A DNA stretch of 64,000 nucleotides. Origin: Ruminococcus sp. Lineage in GTDB: Bacteria; Bacillota; Clostridia; Oscillospirales; Acutalibacteraceae. The stretch covers positions 8,015 through 72,014 of the forward strand of contig SFCS01000008.1 of assembly GCA_004558485.1 (NCBI GenBank), written 5' to 3'. The position numbers and the translations under genes are program-made. Of this stretch, positions 1-8,872 are shown piece by piece (within the stretch, counting starts at the first letter, position 1; every line of letters starts with the position of its first letter). Below the pieces are notes generated by a model. The model saw only the letters and a program-made list of their open reading frames with translations, ran no database searches and was not told the origin of the DNA.

Positions 1-256
1 TGAACAGGCGCAGCCACTGTGCATAATAGGTCGCCTGCTGCGCGGGGTCATCATATTGATCGAGCATAAATAGATTGCAGCCGAAATCAAAGTCGTGCCT
101 TTCGAGGGCGTAGGAAACGGCGATGCCATTGAGCGGTTTTCCGTTTCTTTGCACCGTCACCGAAAAGTCTCCCCTGCGGTTTTTCTCCAGGTCTGCGGCA
201 TACCGTTTTGAGAAATATGCTTTGCTTTCTTCAAGTGCTTCTCTTATGTAGGACAT
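1..256 (-). CDS. Endo-1,4-beta-xylanase-like protein (GH10), N-terminal part only
   Basis: The first 85 codons of a gene that runs off the left edge of the window. The ATG at 256 follows a GGAG inside the end of the upstream gene, and only 5 bases separate the two genes. The readable protein has a short beta-rich lead-in, then a stretch containing FGCNLFMLDQYDD, which I recognise as the start of the catalytic region in clostridial GH10-like xylanases. No signal peptide is visible, so the enzyme would be cytoplasmic and act on imported xylo-oligosaccharides. The family call comes from recall of this motif, and the catalytic residues lie outside the window. A broken relative of this same stretch is present at 60102-60233. 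Confidence 0.65.
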   Translation of the reverse strand, partial: MSYIREALEESKAYFSKRYAADLEKNRRGDFSVTVQRNGKPLNGIAVSYALERHDFDFGCNLFMLDQYDDPAQQATYYAQWLRLF

Positions 257-261
257 ATTTC

Positions 262-1599
262 TCAGCTCCAAATTCTGTCGTTGGAAAACTCCGTGTTCCA
301 TTCGTCGGTCGGCTCGAAATAGCCGGGGATCTGCGGGTTTATATGCTCTCTGATCATTTCTTCATTGAGGTCGTCAAAGCCGAGGCCCGGCTTTTCGGGA
401 ACGGTGATGAAGCCGTTTTCAAAGAGCGGGTTCTTGATGCCGGTGACGATGTCCGCCCACCACGGCACATCCACCGAGTGGAATTCGAGCGCCAGGCAGT
501 TGTGCATCGCGGCAGCGGCATGCACGGCGGCAAGGCAGGCAACGGGGCTTTCCGCCATATGCACCGCCACGGCGACGCCGTGCTCGTCGGCGATGTCCGC
601 AATCTTTTTCAGCTCCAGCGCGCCGCCGCAGGTAAGGATGTCGGGATGGATGACCGACACGCCGCCCGCCTTGATGATGGTCTCAAAGCCCTCCTTGAGA
701 TAGATGTCCTCGCCTGTGCAGATCGGGATGCAGGTGCTGTTTTTGAGACGCACATACTGATCGGTGTACATCCACGGCACCATATCCTCGAGCCACGCCA
801 GATTATACGGCTCCATGCGCCTGGCAAAGCGGATGCAGTCCTCGACGCACACATGGCCGAAGTGGTCGATCGCCAGCGGCACCTCATAGCCGATGACCTC
901 TCTGACCTCTTTCACATAGTTTTCGAGGTAGTCGAGTCCCTTTTCGGTCAGATGGATGCCGGTGAAGGGGTGGGCGGTGGTGACGATGTCATAGCTTTTC
1001 TGTGAGCGCACCATGTCCGCCGTGACCGAGCCGCCCTGTACATTGAGGATGTGCGGGGCATAGGTTTTCATGTTGTCGATGAAGCCGAGCGGGGCGTTGA
1101 TTGTCCCCGGCTCGTCCAAAAGCAGTCCGATGCCGAGATCCATTTTGAGGAAGGTAAAGCCCATGTCCATGCGCTTTTTGAGCGCCAGGCCCATGTCGTG
1201 CCCCGTGTGCTTGCCGTCCACATCGGTGTCGCAATAGACGCGCACGCGGTCACGGAACTTGCCGCCGAGCAGCTGATAGAGCGGCACGCCGTATGCCTTG
1301 CCCGCGAGATCCCACAGAGCGATCTCGATGCCGGACACGCCGCCCGCCTGACGGGAGGGACCGCCGAACTGTTTTATCTTGCGAAAGAGCTTATCCACAT
1401 TGCAGGGGTTTTCGCCGAGGATGCGGCTCTTGAGCATCAGGGCATAGGTCTTGCTCGAAGCGTCGCGCACCTCGCCGTAGCCGGAGATGCCTTGGTTGGT
1501 GTCGATGCGCAGGAGGGTGCAGCGCTTGGGCGCGCCGTCGATGTCCACAAAGCGCATATCCGTGATGCGCAGGTCGGAGGGGGAAGAATACCTATTCAT
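262..1599 (-). CDS. Enolase-superfamily acid-sugar dehydratase (mandelate racemase/muconate lactonizing family)
   Basis: A 445-residue protein with the two-domain layout of the family: an N-terminal capping domain (about 1-125) and a TIM barrel. Likely metal ligands are D245 (AIDHFGH), E271 (WLEDMVPW) and E297 (CTGEDIY). K152/D154 (LKMDLG) and H347 (VHMAES) sit where catalytic residues are expected. Members abstract the proton next to a carboxylate and dehydrate sugar acids such as galactonate or mannonate; the exact substrate cannot be read here. The start is an ATG seven bases after AAGGA. It is the first gene of an operon with the GH10 gene and is divergent from an AraC regulator that probably controls it. 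Confidence 0.8.
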   Translation of the reverse strand: MNRYSSPSDLRITDMRFVDIDGAPKRCTLLRIDTNQGISGYGEVRDASSKTYALMLKSRILGENPCNVDKLFRKIKQFGGPSRQAGGVSGIEIALWDLAGKAYGVPLYQLLGGKFRDRVRVYCDTDVDGKHTGHDMGLALKKRMDMGFTFLKMDLGIGLLLDEPGTINAPLGFIDNMKTYAPHILNVQGGSVTADMVRSQKSYDIVTTAHPFTGIHLTEKGLDYLENYVKEVREVIGYEVPLAIDHFGHVCVEDCIRFARRMEPYNLAWLEDMVPWMYTDQYVRLKNSTCIPICTGEDIYLKEGFETIIKAGGVSVIHPDILTCGGALELKKIADIADEHGVAVAVHMAESPVACLAAVHAAAAMHNCLALEFHSVDVPWWADIVTGIKNPLFENGFITVPEKPGLGFDDLNEEMIREHINPQIPGYFEPTDEWNTEFSNDRIWS

Positions 1600-1623
1600 G
1601 GAGATTTCCTTTCCTGAAAAGAA

Positions 1624-1652
1624 TTGACTTTCCGCTTGTACAATGCTATTCT
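1624..1652 (+). promoter_or_regulatory. Promoter for the AraC regulator gene
   Basis: TTGACT (1624-1629) and TATTCT (1647-1652) are separated by 17 bases and lie about 60 bases before the regulator start. No equally good promoter is visible for the divergent dehydratase gene, which fits a promoter needing an activator. Confidence 0.6.
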
Positions 1653-1710
1653 AGAAGAAATCGGCTGACTTTTCATCAAGTATATTATGAAATTTGCAAA
1701 GGATATTATG

Positions 1711-2580
1711 ATGGTAGAGGATATCGGTGCGCTGACCGTGGGGGAGGAGACCCTGCTCAAAATGTGGCGGGTGTCGCTTTCCTCCTTCAAGCGGGTGTTG
1801 CAGCGCCACAGCCATACGCGCTTCGAAATCACGGTGGTGGAAAGAGGCGCCGGCAGCTATACGACGCCGGCGGGCGTGCTGCCTATGCGTGCAGGCGATG
1901 TGTTCGTGTTTGCCGGCAACGAGCCGCACTGTATCACGGCGGTCGAGGACGAGGGACTGCGTATCGTCAACCTGCACTTCGAGCCGCGCTATCTTTTCGG
2001 CAAAGCGGGCGACACGCTCAGCGAGCGGCATCTCGATTTCTGCTTTGCGCACGCGCCGGATTTTTCAAACCGTATTCCGGCAGAGCGGGCGGAAAAGCTC
2101 TGCTCCCTGCACGGGGAGGTGGCAAAGGAGCTGCAGGAAAAGCGGGACGAATATGCGCTTGCCGTGAAGTCGCTTTTGAACCTGATGCTCATTGCGCTCA
2201 TCCGTGACCACGGCTATGCCGCCGCGAGCGGCGACGGCGCGGGGGTCAGAGGCGTTTTGCGCGCCATGCACTATATCGATCAGCACCTTTGCGAAAAGCT
2301 GACGCTTGCGGACATCGCGGCGCAGGCGGGGTGCAGCCCGACCTATTTTTCGGCGCTTTTTCGGCGCTATAACACCGTGTCCCTTTGGGAATACATCACG
2401 ACAAGGCGGGTGGAGCAGGCGGTGCGGCGCATTTGTGCGCCGGATTTTTCGGAAACCATGCTGTCGGTGGCGCTCGGCTGCGGCTTCAACAGCACAGCGA
2501 GCTTCAACCGCGCCTTTCGGCAGTGTACCGGCATGACGCCGTCAGAATACAGACACGCAGGAAACATCCTGCTGCACTGA
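1711..2580 (+). CDS. AraC family transcriptional regulator with cupin sensor domain
   Basis: The protein has an N-terminal cupin-like domain (about 1-150, with HSHTRFEITVVERG and a following NEPH metal-type motif) and a C-terminal pair of helix-turn-helix motifs in the last 100 residues, including LTLADIAAQAGCSPTYFSALFRR and a GFNSTASFNRAFRQ second helix pair. Such regulators bind a sugar or sugar acid and activate nearby catabolic genes. I start it at 1711, seven bases after AAAGGA; 1708 and 1687 are in-frame alternatives with worse spacing. It is divergent from the dehydratase/GH10 operon, its probable target, and is followed 15 bases later by the epimerase gene. Confidence 0.85.
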   Translation: MVEDIGALTVGEETLLKMWRVSLSSFKRVLQRHSHTRFEITVVERGAGSYTTPAGVLPMRAGDVFVFAGNEPHCITAVEDEGLRIVNLHFEPRYLFGKAGDTLSERHLDFCFAHAPDFSNRIPAERAEKLCSLHGEVAKELQEKRDEYALAVKSLLNLMLIALIRDHGYAAASGDGAGVRGVLRAMHYIDQHLCEKLTLADIAAQAGCSPTYFSALFRRYNTVSLWEYITTRRVEQAVRRICAPDFSETMLSVALGCGFNSTASFNRAFRQCTGMTPSEYRHAGNILLH

Positions 2581-2595
2581 GAGGAGAAAAGATAT

Positions 2596-3438
2596 ATGGT
2601 CACTTTGAAAAACGAAAGAATAACGCTGTTAATCGACGAAACGGGCGCGGAAATGCGCCGCATGACGCTGGACGGCAAGGATGTCCTGTGGAGCGGCGAT
2701 CCCGCCGTCTGGTCGGGCGTCGCGCCGCTCATGTTCCCGTTCTGCGGCGGCACGCCGGAGGATGCCTACAGCTATGAAGGCGTCACCTATCCGATGGAAA
2801 AGCACGGCTATGCCAGATTTTGCAGGTTCGCCGTCGAGGATCGGGGCGACAGCTTTGCGACCTTTGTTCACACCTCATCCGACGAGACGAAGAAGAAATA
2901 TCCCTGGGACTACACCCTGCGGGTGACCTACCGTCTGCACGGCAGACAGGCGGACATCACCTACACGGTGAAAAACGAGTCGGACAGCACCATGCTTTTC
3001 GCGCTCGGCTCGCATGAGGCGTATGCCTGCCCCGAGGGCATCGAGGACTATGACATCATTTTCGAGCAGCCGGAGACGCTTTTCACCTATCCGCTCGACG
3101 GCAACCTTTTGAAGCGCACGCCGGTGCAGATGCTGAAGGATGCGCGGGTGTTCCCGCTGTATGACAAATATTTTGAGGTGGACGCGCTGGTGTTCAAGGA
3201 TCTGCGCTCCCGCGCGGCGACGCTGCGGCACCGTCCGACGGGCAGAGCGGTGACGGTGAAGTTTGACACCGACTATTTCCTTTTGTGGCACAAGTTCGGC
3301 GCACCGTATATGTGCATGGAGCCGTGGGGCGGCATTCCGAGCTTTGTGGATGAACCGCAGACCCTCGAAACGCGCGAGGGTATGACGCGGCTCGCGGCGG
3401 GCGAGACCTTCACGAGCAAACATTCCATCCTGCTGTAA
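2596..3438 (+). CDS. Aldose 1-epimerase family protein (LacX/galactose mutarotase-like)
   Basis: A 280-residue beta-sandwich protein of the aldose-1-epimerase superfamily, which interconverts alpha and beta anomers of free sugars in the cytoplasm. The early Asp/Glu-rich strand, the central GSHEAY histidine and the C-terminal MEPWGGIPSF segment correspond to the active-site regions of LacX-type members. An AGGAG lies nine bases before the ATG. It is cotranscribed with the AraC regulator and closes the unit just before a strong terminator. A role in converting the anomer released by the neighbouring glycosidases is inferred from position. Confidence 0.8.
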   Translation: MVTLKNERITLLIDETGAEMRRMTLDGKDVLWSGDPAVWSGVAPLMFPFCGGTPEDAYSYEGVTYPMEKHGYARFCRFAVEDRGDSFATFVHTSSDETKKKYPWDYTLRVTYRLHGRQADITYTVKNESDSTMLFALGSHEAYACPEGIEDYDIIFEQPETLFTYPLDGNLLKRTPVQMLKDARVFPLYDKYFEVDALVFKDLRSRAATLRHRPTGRAVTVKFDTDYFLLWHKFGAPYMCMEPWGGIPSFVDEPQTLETREGMTRLAAGETFTSKHSILL

Positions 3439-3440
3439 AA

Positions 3441-3473
3441 AAAATGAGGTGACGAAAGTCACCTCATTTTTTC
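3441..3473. terminator. Bidirectional terminator between convergent genes
   Basis: A 13-base perfect stem (AAAATGAGGTGAC, loop GAAA) is flanked by an A-run on the left and a T-run on the right. It can therefore end transcription both of the epimerase gene and of the DUF2207 gene arriving from the other strand. Confidence 0.9.
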
Positions 3474-3476
3474 TCT

Positions 3477-5135
3477 TTATCGAACGCCGCCGCCCGAGCC
3501 GCCGCCGGAAAATCCGCCGCCGCCTCCGAAGGATGCGCTGCCGCCCCCGCCGGAGTTGCGCGCGGCAACCTCGTTTTCGCGGGCGCGCAGGGAAGTGTAC
3601 ATCCCGTGATTGCAGCCGATCAGAAACGCCAGATCGCGATCATACTGCTCGAGGACGGGGAGCTGTGCGGGATAGAGCTTTTTGAGCTGCTCGATTACCG
3701 TGCCCGCCACGCCGAACAGCGTCGCATAAATGAGCATTTCCTGCCACACGGGGGCTTCGGACAGCTCTCTTTCATCGATGAGGGAGAAGTCCTGCATATA
3801 CTGCCGATACCCCATCACCTCGCCGAGCTTTTGTTTGCCCTCTGCGGTCAGCCCGCCGAGGGTGTGCGGCTCGGTCTTTTTGAAACAGTGCCGCTCGGTG
3901 AAATAGCGATGTCCTTCACTTGCCGCCGCGTCCAAAAGCGCGCGCAGCGGCTTTTCGTCCTTGCGGCAATAGGCTTTGAGCTCATTTTCGGAAAGCACGC
4001 CGTCGCCGCCGGCGGCGACCCGCAAAACGGCAAAGAGCTTTTCCTTGAACATATCGTCCTGCGGTTCTTTCACGAGCCGCAGGGCGTTTTTCGTTTTTTC
4101 GCCGCCCATCGCGCCGACAGACACCGTTTTTTCGACCGCCAGCTCGCCGTCCATGACCATGCGCAGCATGAGCGCGCCGATGAATTTTTCCTCGCCGCAA
4201 AGGCGGAAAAGCGTCGCCAGATGCGCTGCAGCGGGCAGATCGTTGTCACAGGGCGGGTCGCGCCAATAGCCGAACGCCTTGGCAAACCGTTTGAGCCGCA
4301 GGCGGTTGACGATGCTGACAATGAGTGCCGCGAGAGCGATGCCGACGAAAAGCACGAGACAGAGAACGAGGAAAACGCCGAAGCCCTCGTCCACCTCGTC
4401 GTCGGCATAGCCGTAGTCGCTGTCTTCGAAGGCGCGGCGCTTCACCTCGTCAAAGGTGCCCTCTGCCGTGCGGTCGGGGTGCAGGATACCTTTGTCCAGC
4501 TCCACCATGAGCGTCATGTGGTTTTCGCTTTCGATCGGCGACGCGGTGGCGGCGACGACGGCGCCGTCTTCAAAGCGGATGTCGCCGTCATAGCCGAACG
4601 CCCAGATGCCGCAGGCGTCGTGCGTGAGGGGCGTGCCGTCTGCAAGGCGCATGCTAAGATGTACGGTTGTCGGCGTGACATTCAGCTTGTCGTTCACAAA
4701 GCGGAAAAGCGTGCCGTCCGCGTCCTCATAGGCGTTGAACATGTGGTGCACGGTGTAGGTCACCGTGTAGGTGTTTGCGCCGTACCGCGAAATGCCGAAG
4801 CAGAGCTCATAGCCGTTTCCCGTCCGCAGCAGTCCGCAACGATAGGCTTTTTCGTCAAAGTCGCGGTCGGGATCCCAATCGTCCGCGACCGCATATTCCC
4901 GCTCGGTGTCCCGCACCGAAAGATCGCTCAGCGTGAGATAGCCGTTCGTGAAAAACGGCATATAAAACTCTGTGCCTTCATCGGCATCGGTCTGCCACAC
5001 CTGAGATACGACGGCGCTGCCGTCGTCGTTCACGGTGACGGTGATGTCCATGTCCGAGATCTGCGCCGCCAGCGACGGCACACACAGGGAGAAAAGGAGC
5101 AGCACCGTAAAGAGACAGCAAAAAAGCTTTTTCAT
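3477..5135 (-). CDS. DUF2207 family membrane protein
   Basis: A 552-residue protein with a signal peptide (1-23, cleaved after an AxA-like SLAA), a roughly 200-residue extracytoplasmic beta-rich DUF2207 domain, one membrane helix (about 252-277), a cytoplasmic domain, and a tail of about 27 residues made almost only of glycine and serine. This architecture is typical of DUF2207 proteins, often annotated YciQ-like; their biochemical role is unknown. The gene starts five bases after the LemA gene, and the two occur together in many Gram-positive genomes. The glycine-rich C-terminus is usual for the family, not a sequencing artefact. Confidence 0.85.
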   Translation of the reverse strand: MKKLFCCLFTVLLLFSLCVPSLAAQISDMDITVTVNDDGSAVVSQVWQTDADEGTEFYMPFFTNGYLTLSDLSVRDTEREYAVADDWDPDRDFDEKAYRCGLLRTGNGYELCFGISRYGANTYTVTYTVHHMFNAYEDADGTLFRFVNDKLNVTPTTVHLSMRLADGTPLTHDACGIWAFGYDGDIRFEDGAVVAATASPIESENHMTLMVELDKGILHPDRTAEGTFDEVKRRAFEDSDYGYADDEVDEGFGVFLVLCLVLFVGIALAALIVSIVNRLRLKRFAKAFGYWRDPPCDNDLPAAAHLATLFRLCGEEKFIGALMLRMVMDGELAVEKTVSVGAMGGEKTKNALRLVKEPQDDMFKEKLFAVLRVAAGGDGVLSENELKAYCRKDEKPLRALLDAAASEGHRYFTERHCFKKTEPHTLGGLTAEGKQKLGEVMGYRQYMQDFSLIDERELSEAPVWQEMLIYATLFGVAGTVIEQLKKLYPAQLPVLEQYDRDLAFLIGCNHGMYTSLRARENEVAARNSGGGGSASFGGGGGFSGGGSGGGVR

Positions 5136-5140
5136 AGGCG

Positions 5141-5695
5141 TTATTTCATTTCGGGGCGCGCGGTTTTTTCCTGCTCGGTTTTCAGATATTCCCTTGCCGA
5201 GAAGTGCAGCATGCCCGCGATGAGCGAGGTGGGAAACATGCGGATGGCGCGGTTGAGCTTGGTCACACTGTCATTGTAGACAAGACGCGCACTGCGCAGC
5301 GTGCCCTCATACCGTTCGACGGCACCCATCGCCTGCTTATAGTTTTCGGCGGAACGCAGTGCGGGATATTGCTCCGCGACGGCGTTGATCTTGCCGAGCG
5401 CGTCGGTGATGACAGTTTCCTGTGCCGCGACATCCGCCGCGGAGGAATTGGCGGTGATGACCGTGCGGCGCGCACGGACGGTCTCGAGCAGCGTTTCCGA
5501 CTCGTGCGCGTCATAGCCCTTGATGAGCTCGAGAAGTCCCGTCAGGGCGTCAAAGCGCGCGGTGAGCTGCACGCCGATCTGACTCATGGCGTTGTTGATG
5601 TTTTCGTCCATGGCAACCAGGCGGCGCTGGCCGGAAATGAGCCAAAGAATAATGAGAACAATACTAACACAAATGATAATGATAGCGAGCTGCAT
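5141..5695 (-). CDS. lemA: LemA family protein
   Basis: A 184-residue protein with one N-terminal membrane helix (IIIICVSIVLIILWLIS) followed by a long alpha-helical body with the LemA signature around RFDALTGLLELIKGY and the C-terminal FPTSLIAGMLHFSAREY. LemA proteins are membrane-anchored helical bundles of unclear function, linked to envelope stress in some bacteria. I start at 5695, where AAAGGAG precedes the ATG; a longer reading frame to 5770 lacks a ribosome site and would overlap the promoter. Confidence 0.9.
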   Translation of the reverse strand: MQLAIIIICVSIVLIILWLISGQRRLVAMDENINNAMSQIGVQLTARFDALTGLLELIKGYDAHESETLLETVRARRTVITANSSAADVAAQETVITDALGKINAVAEQYPALRSAENYKQAMGAVERYEGTLRSARLVYNDSVTKLNRAIRMFPTSLIAGMLHFSAREYLKTEQEKTARPEMK

Positions 5696-5720
5696 ACGAT
5701 CGCTCCTTTCTACGCTAAAC

Positions 5721-5749
5721 AGTATATAGGATAGTATCATTTTTTGCAA
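5721..5749 (-). promoter_or_regulatory. Promoter for the lemA-DUF2207 operon
   Basis: TTGCAA (5744-5749) and TATACT (read on the minus strand at 5721-5726) are spaced by 17 bases. The spacing to the lemA start is short, so the leader is about 20 bases. Confidence 0.7.
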
Positions 5750-5815
5750 GCCGTATTTTATGCCATGCATAACGCTGCCGCGGGCGGTTAGACTAACGCC
5801 AAAGGAGTGATCTTC

Positions 5816-7117
5816 ATGAAAAAACTGACAGCGATAGTATTTGCGGCGATCCTGCTGCTATGCACGGCGGCGGGCTGCGGCAAAAGCGACACGGCGGGCA
5901 GTGTTTACTATCTCAATTTCAAGCCCGAACAAAAGGCGGCGTGGGAAGCGCTTGCCAAAAGCTATACAGAGAAAACGGGAGTTGCCGTGACGGTGGTGAC
6001 GGCGGCGTCCGGCACCTATGAGAACACGCTGTCCGCGGAGATCGTCAAGGACAATCCGCCTACGCTGTTTCAGGTCAACGGCCCTGTCGGGCTGGAGCAC
6101 TGGAAGGACTATTGCTATGACCTGTCGGACAGCGCTGTCTATACAGAGCTCACGAACAGGGATTTTGCGCTCACGGACGGCGATAAGGTCGCGGGCGTTG
6201 CCTATGTCCTCGAGACCTACGGCATTATTTATAACAAACCGCTTTTGAACAAATACTTTGCGTCGGATTTCTCCTCCGTCAAGAATATCGAGTCGCTGAA
6301 TAGTTTTGCGGCGCTTTCCAAGGTCGCGACCGAGATCCAGGCGCATAAGGACGCGCTCGGCGTCAAGGGGGCTTTCACCTCGGCGGGCATGACCGACTCC
6401 TCGGACTGGCGTTTCAAGACGCATCTTGCGAATGTGCCGCTTTACTATGAATACCGCGACCGCAGCATCACCGTCGCCAAGACCGTGGACGGCGCATATC
6501 TCGACAACTTCCGTCAGATCTGGGATCTCTATCTCAACAATGCGACCTGCTCTCCCGCCGAGATCGGCGCGAAAACGGGCGACGATGCTGCGGCGGAATT
6601 TGCGGGCGGACAGGCGGTCTTTTATCAGAACGGCACCTGGAGCTATGACAGCGTGACGACGGACCGTCTCACCGCCGACGACATCGGTATGCTGCCCATC
6701 TATATCGGCGTCAAGGGCGAGGAAGAACAGGGACTGTGCACCGGCTCGGAGAACTACTGGTGTGTCAACAGCGAGGCAAAAAAGCAGGACATCGAGGCGA
6801 CGCTCAAATTCCTCGAATGGGTCGTGACGAGCGACGAGGGAACAACGGCGCTTGCGGACAAGATGGGCTTCTTTGCACCGTTCAAGGCGGCCAAGGCATC
6901 GAGCAACCCGCTTGTCGGCATTGCCGAGGACTATGTGAAGGCGGGGAAGACGCCCGTTTCGTGGAACTTTGCGACCATGCCGTCCGAGGACTGGAAAAGC
7001 GGCGTGGGCGCGGCGCTGCTTTCCTATGCCCAGGGCGGCATGACCGACGCTCTGTGGAAAAATGTCGAGGTGGCGTTTGTGACCGGTTGGAAGACCGAAT
7101 ATGACAAAAATCATTGA
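5816..7117 (+). CDS. Carbohydrate ABC transporter substrate-binding lipoprotein
   Basis: A 433-residue family 1 extracellular solute-binding protein. It begins with a lipoprotein signal (LLLCTAAGC, lipidated Cys about residue 20) and then has the two-lobed fold of maltodextrin/oligosaccharide-binding proteins. It would sit on the outer face of the membrane and deliver sugars to the two permeases that follow. The ATG at 5816 has AAAGGAG at 5801-5807; a GTG at 5807 overlaps that site and is unlikely. It opens an operon that runs to 14050. The sugar cannot be read from sequence; neighbouring enzymes suggest alpha-glucans or xylo-oligosaccharides. I see no convincing promoter in 5750-5800. Confidence 0.88.
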   Translation: MKKLTAIVFAAILLLCTAAGCGKSDTAGSVYYLNFKPEQKAAWEALAKSYTEKTGVAVTVVTAASGTYENTLSAEIVKDNPPTLFQVNGPVGLEHWKDYCYDLSDSAVYTELTNRDFALTDGDKVAGVAYVLETYGIIYNKPLLNKYFASDFSSVKNIESLNSFAALSKVATEIQAHKDALGVKGAFTSAGMTDSSDWRFKTHLANVPLYYEYRDRSITVAKTVDGAYLDNFRQIWDLYLNNATCSPAEIGAKTGDDAAAEFAGGQAVFYQNGTWSYDSVTTDRLTADDIGMLPIYIGVKGEEEQGLCTGSENYWCVNSEAKKQDIEATLKFLEWVVTSDEGTTALADKMGFFAPFKAAKASSNPLVGIAEDYVKAGKTPVSWNFATMPSEDWKSGVGAALLSYAQGGMTDALWKNVEVAFVTGWKTEYDKNH

Positions 7118-7135
7118 CCGGAGCGTGACTTTGCG

Positions 7136-8017
7136 GTGTACGGATCACTGAAAAAATGGTTTCCCCTGTTTTTGCTGCCGACGCTTTTTGCGTTTGTTTT
7201 GAGCTTTGTCGTACCGTTTCTCTATGGCATCGTCTTTTCGTTCTGCGAATTTCAGACGCTGACGAAATTCCGCTTTGTCGGGTTCGACAACTTCCGGCGG
7301 GTGCTTTTCTCGGGTCAGTATAATTTCTGGCAGTCGCTGGGCTTTACGGTGATCTTTGCGCTGCTGTCGGTGGTCATTATCAATATATGTGCGTTTTTCC
7401 TCGCTTACGCCCTCACCCGCAACATTCCGGGCAGAAATGTCTATCGCACCGTGTTTTTCATGCCGAACCTCATCGGCGGCATCGTGCTCGGCTATGTGTG
7501 GAAGATGGTGTTAAACTACGGTGTTTTGCTGCCGCTTTTCGGCAAGGATCTCAGCTACAGCAGCACCTTCGGATTTTTCGGGCTGCTGGCGGTTCTCTGC
7601 TGGCAGCAGATCGGGTATATGATGATCATTTATATCGCAGGTCTGCAGGCAGTGCCCGACAGCCTCATCGAGGCGGCAAAGATCGACGGCGCGACGGGGT
7701 GGCAAACGCTGCGCCGCGTCACCATCCCTCTGGTGATGCCGTCGGTCACCATCTGCCTTTTTCTGTCCATCACCAACGCCTTTAAGCTGTATGATCAGAA
7801 CCTCTCGCTGACGGCGGGGCTGCCCGCCGTCACCGACGAGGGCGGCATCACGCATAAAATGACGCAGCTTTTGGCGCTGTGCATCAGCGACACCTACGGC
7901 AACAGCGCCCGCGCCCACGGCACGGCACAGGCGATGGCGGTCGTGTTTTTCCTCATCGTCGCTGCCGTTTCGCTGACGCAGCTCTCCATCACCCACAGGC
8001 GGGAGGTGCAGCAATGA
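7136..8017 (+). CDS. Carbohydrate ABC transporter permease (MalF/UgpA type)
   Basis: A 293-residue membrane protein with six predicted helices and the EAA loop (EAAKIDGATGWQTLRRVTIP) that docks the ATPase. It starts at a GTG with GGAG twelve bases upstream; no ATG is available near by. The end overlaps the next permease start by four bases, which shows translational coupling. It forms the membrane channel together with the next gene. No ATPase gene follows, which is usual for cassettes served by a shared MsmX/MsmK ATPase. Confidence 0.88.
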   Translation: MYGSLKKWFPLFLLPTLFAFVLSFVVPFLYGIVFSFCEFQTLTKFRFVGFDNFRRVLFSGQYNFWQSLGFTVIFALLSVVIINICAFFLAYALTRNIPGRNVYRTVFFMPNLIGGIVLGYVWKMVLNYGVLLPLFGKDLSYSSTFGFFGLLAVLCWQQIGYMMIIYIAGLQAVPDSLIEAAKIDGATGWQTLRRVTIPLVMPSVTICLFLSITNAFKLYDQNLSLTAGLPAVTDEGGITHKMTQLLALCISDTYGNSARAHGTAQAMAVVFFLIVAAVSLTQLSITHRREVQQ

Positions 8018-8862
8018 GAGTACAGCCCTTGCGTCGTCTGCACCGCTTCATATCGGTGCTTTTCGCAGTGTTCTGTGTCGTATATGCGCTGCCGCTCATC
8101 ACGGTGGTATATAATGCCTTCAAAACCAAGGAGGGCATCGTCGACAACTTCTTTGCGCTGCCAAACGGCGCGACCTTTGCGGGACTTTCCAACTTTACGC
8201 GCGGCATCGCAGAGATCGCCATTTTCAAATCCGCGGGCTACAGCGTCGTCATCACGGTGTTGTCGGTGCTGCTCATTTTGGTGTGCACCTCCATGTGCGC
8301 GTGGTATATCACCCGCGTGGCGTCAAAATTCTGCCGCGCGTTCTACTATGCGTGTGTGTTTTCCATGGCGGTGCCGTTCCAGATGGTGATGTTTACGCTC
8401 TCCATGGTGGCAAACCGCTTTCGGCTCACCTCACCGTTTACCATTCCTATTGTTTATCTCGGGTTCGGCGCGGGACTTGCCGTTTTCATGTTTGCGGGCT
8501 TTGCCAAGGGCATCCCGCTCGAGATCGAGGAGGCGGCGACCATCGACGGCTGCTCGCCGCCGGGGGTATTTTTTCGCGTCGTGCTGCCGGTGATGAAGCC
8601 CACCTATATCTCCGTGGCAATCCTAGAGACCATGTGGGTGTGGAACGATTATCTGCTGCCGTATCTCGTGCTCGATAAAACGCGCGGCTTTGAGACCATT
8701 CCCATCGCCATCCAAAAGGCGGTGAAGGACAGCTACGGCACGGTGGACACGGGCGTCAATATGGCGCTTTTGGTGCTGGCGATCCTGCCGGTTATCGTGT
8801 TCTATGCGCTGTGCCAGAAGCATATCGTCAAGGGAGTCATGGCGGGCGCTGTGAAGGGATAG
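8014..8862 (+). CDS. Carbohydrate ABC transporter permease (MalG/UgpE type)
   Basis: A 282-residue partner permease with six predicted helices and the EAA motif EEAATIDGCSPPGVFFRV close to the C-terminus. It starts at an ATG overlapping the stop of the previous permease and preceded by GGGAGG. A longer open frame upstream lies inside the first permease and is not used. Together with the lipoprotein and the other permease it makes an importer of the carbohydrate uptake 1 family. Confidence 0.88.
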   Translation: MRVQPLRRLHRFISVLFAVFCVVYALPLITVVYNAFKTKEGIVDNFFALPNGATFAGLSNFTRGIAEIAIFKSAGYSVVITVLSVLLILVCTSMCAWYITRVASKFCRAFYYACVFSMAVPFQMVMFTLSMVANRFRLTSPFTIPIVYLGFGAGLAVFMFAGFAKGIPLEIEEAATIDGCSPPGVFFRVVLPVMKPTYISVAILETMWVWNDYLLPYLVLDKTRGFETIPIAIQKAVKDSYGTVDTGVNMALLVLAILPVIVFYALCQKHIVKGVMAGAVKG

Positions 8863-8872
8863 GAGGAAAGGT

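Noticed and set aside
3606..5279. A 557-codon open frame on the plus strand, antisense to DUF2207 and lemA
   Set aside because: The translation is Arg/Ala/His-rich without domains, and both minus-strand genes are clear family members with ribosome sites. It is an effect of high-GC codons.
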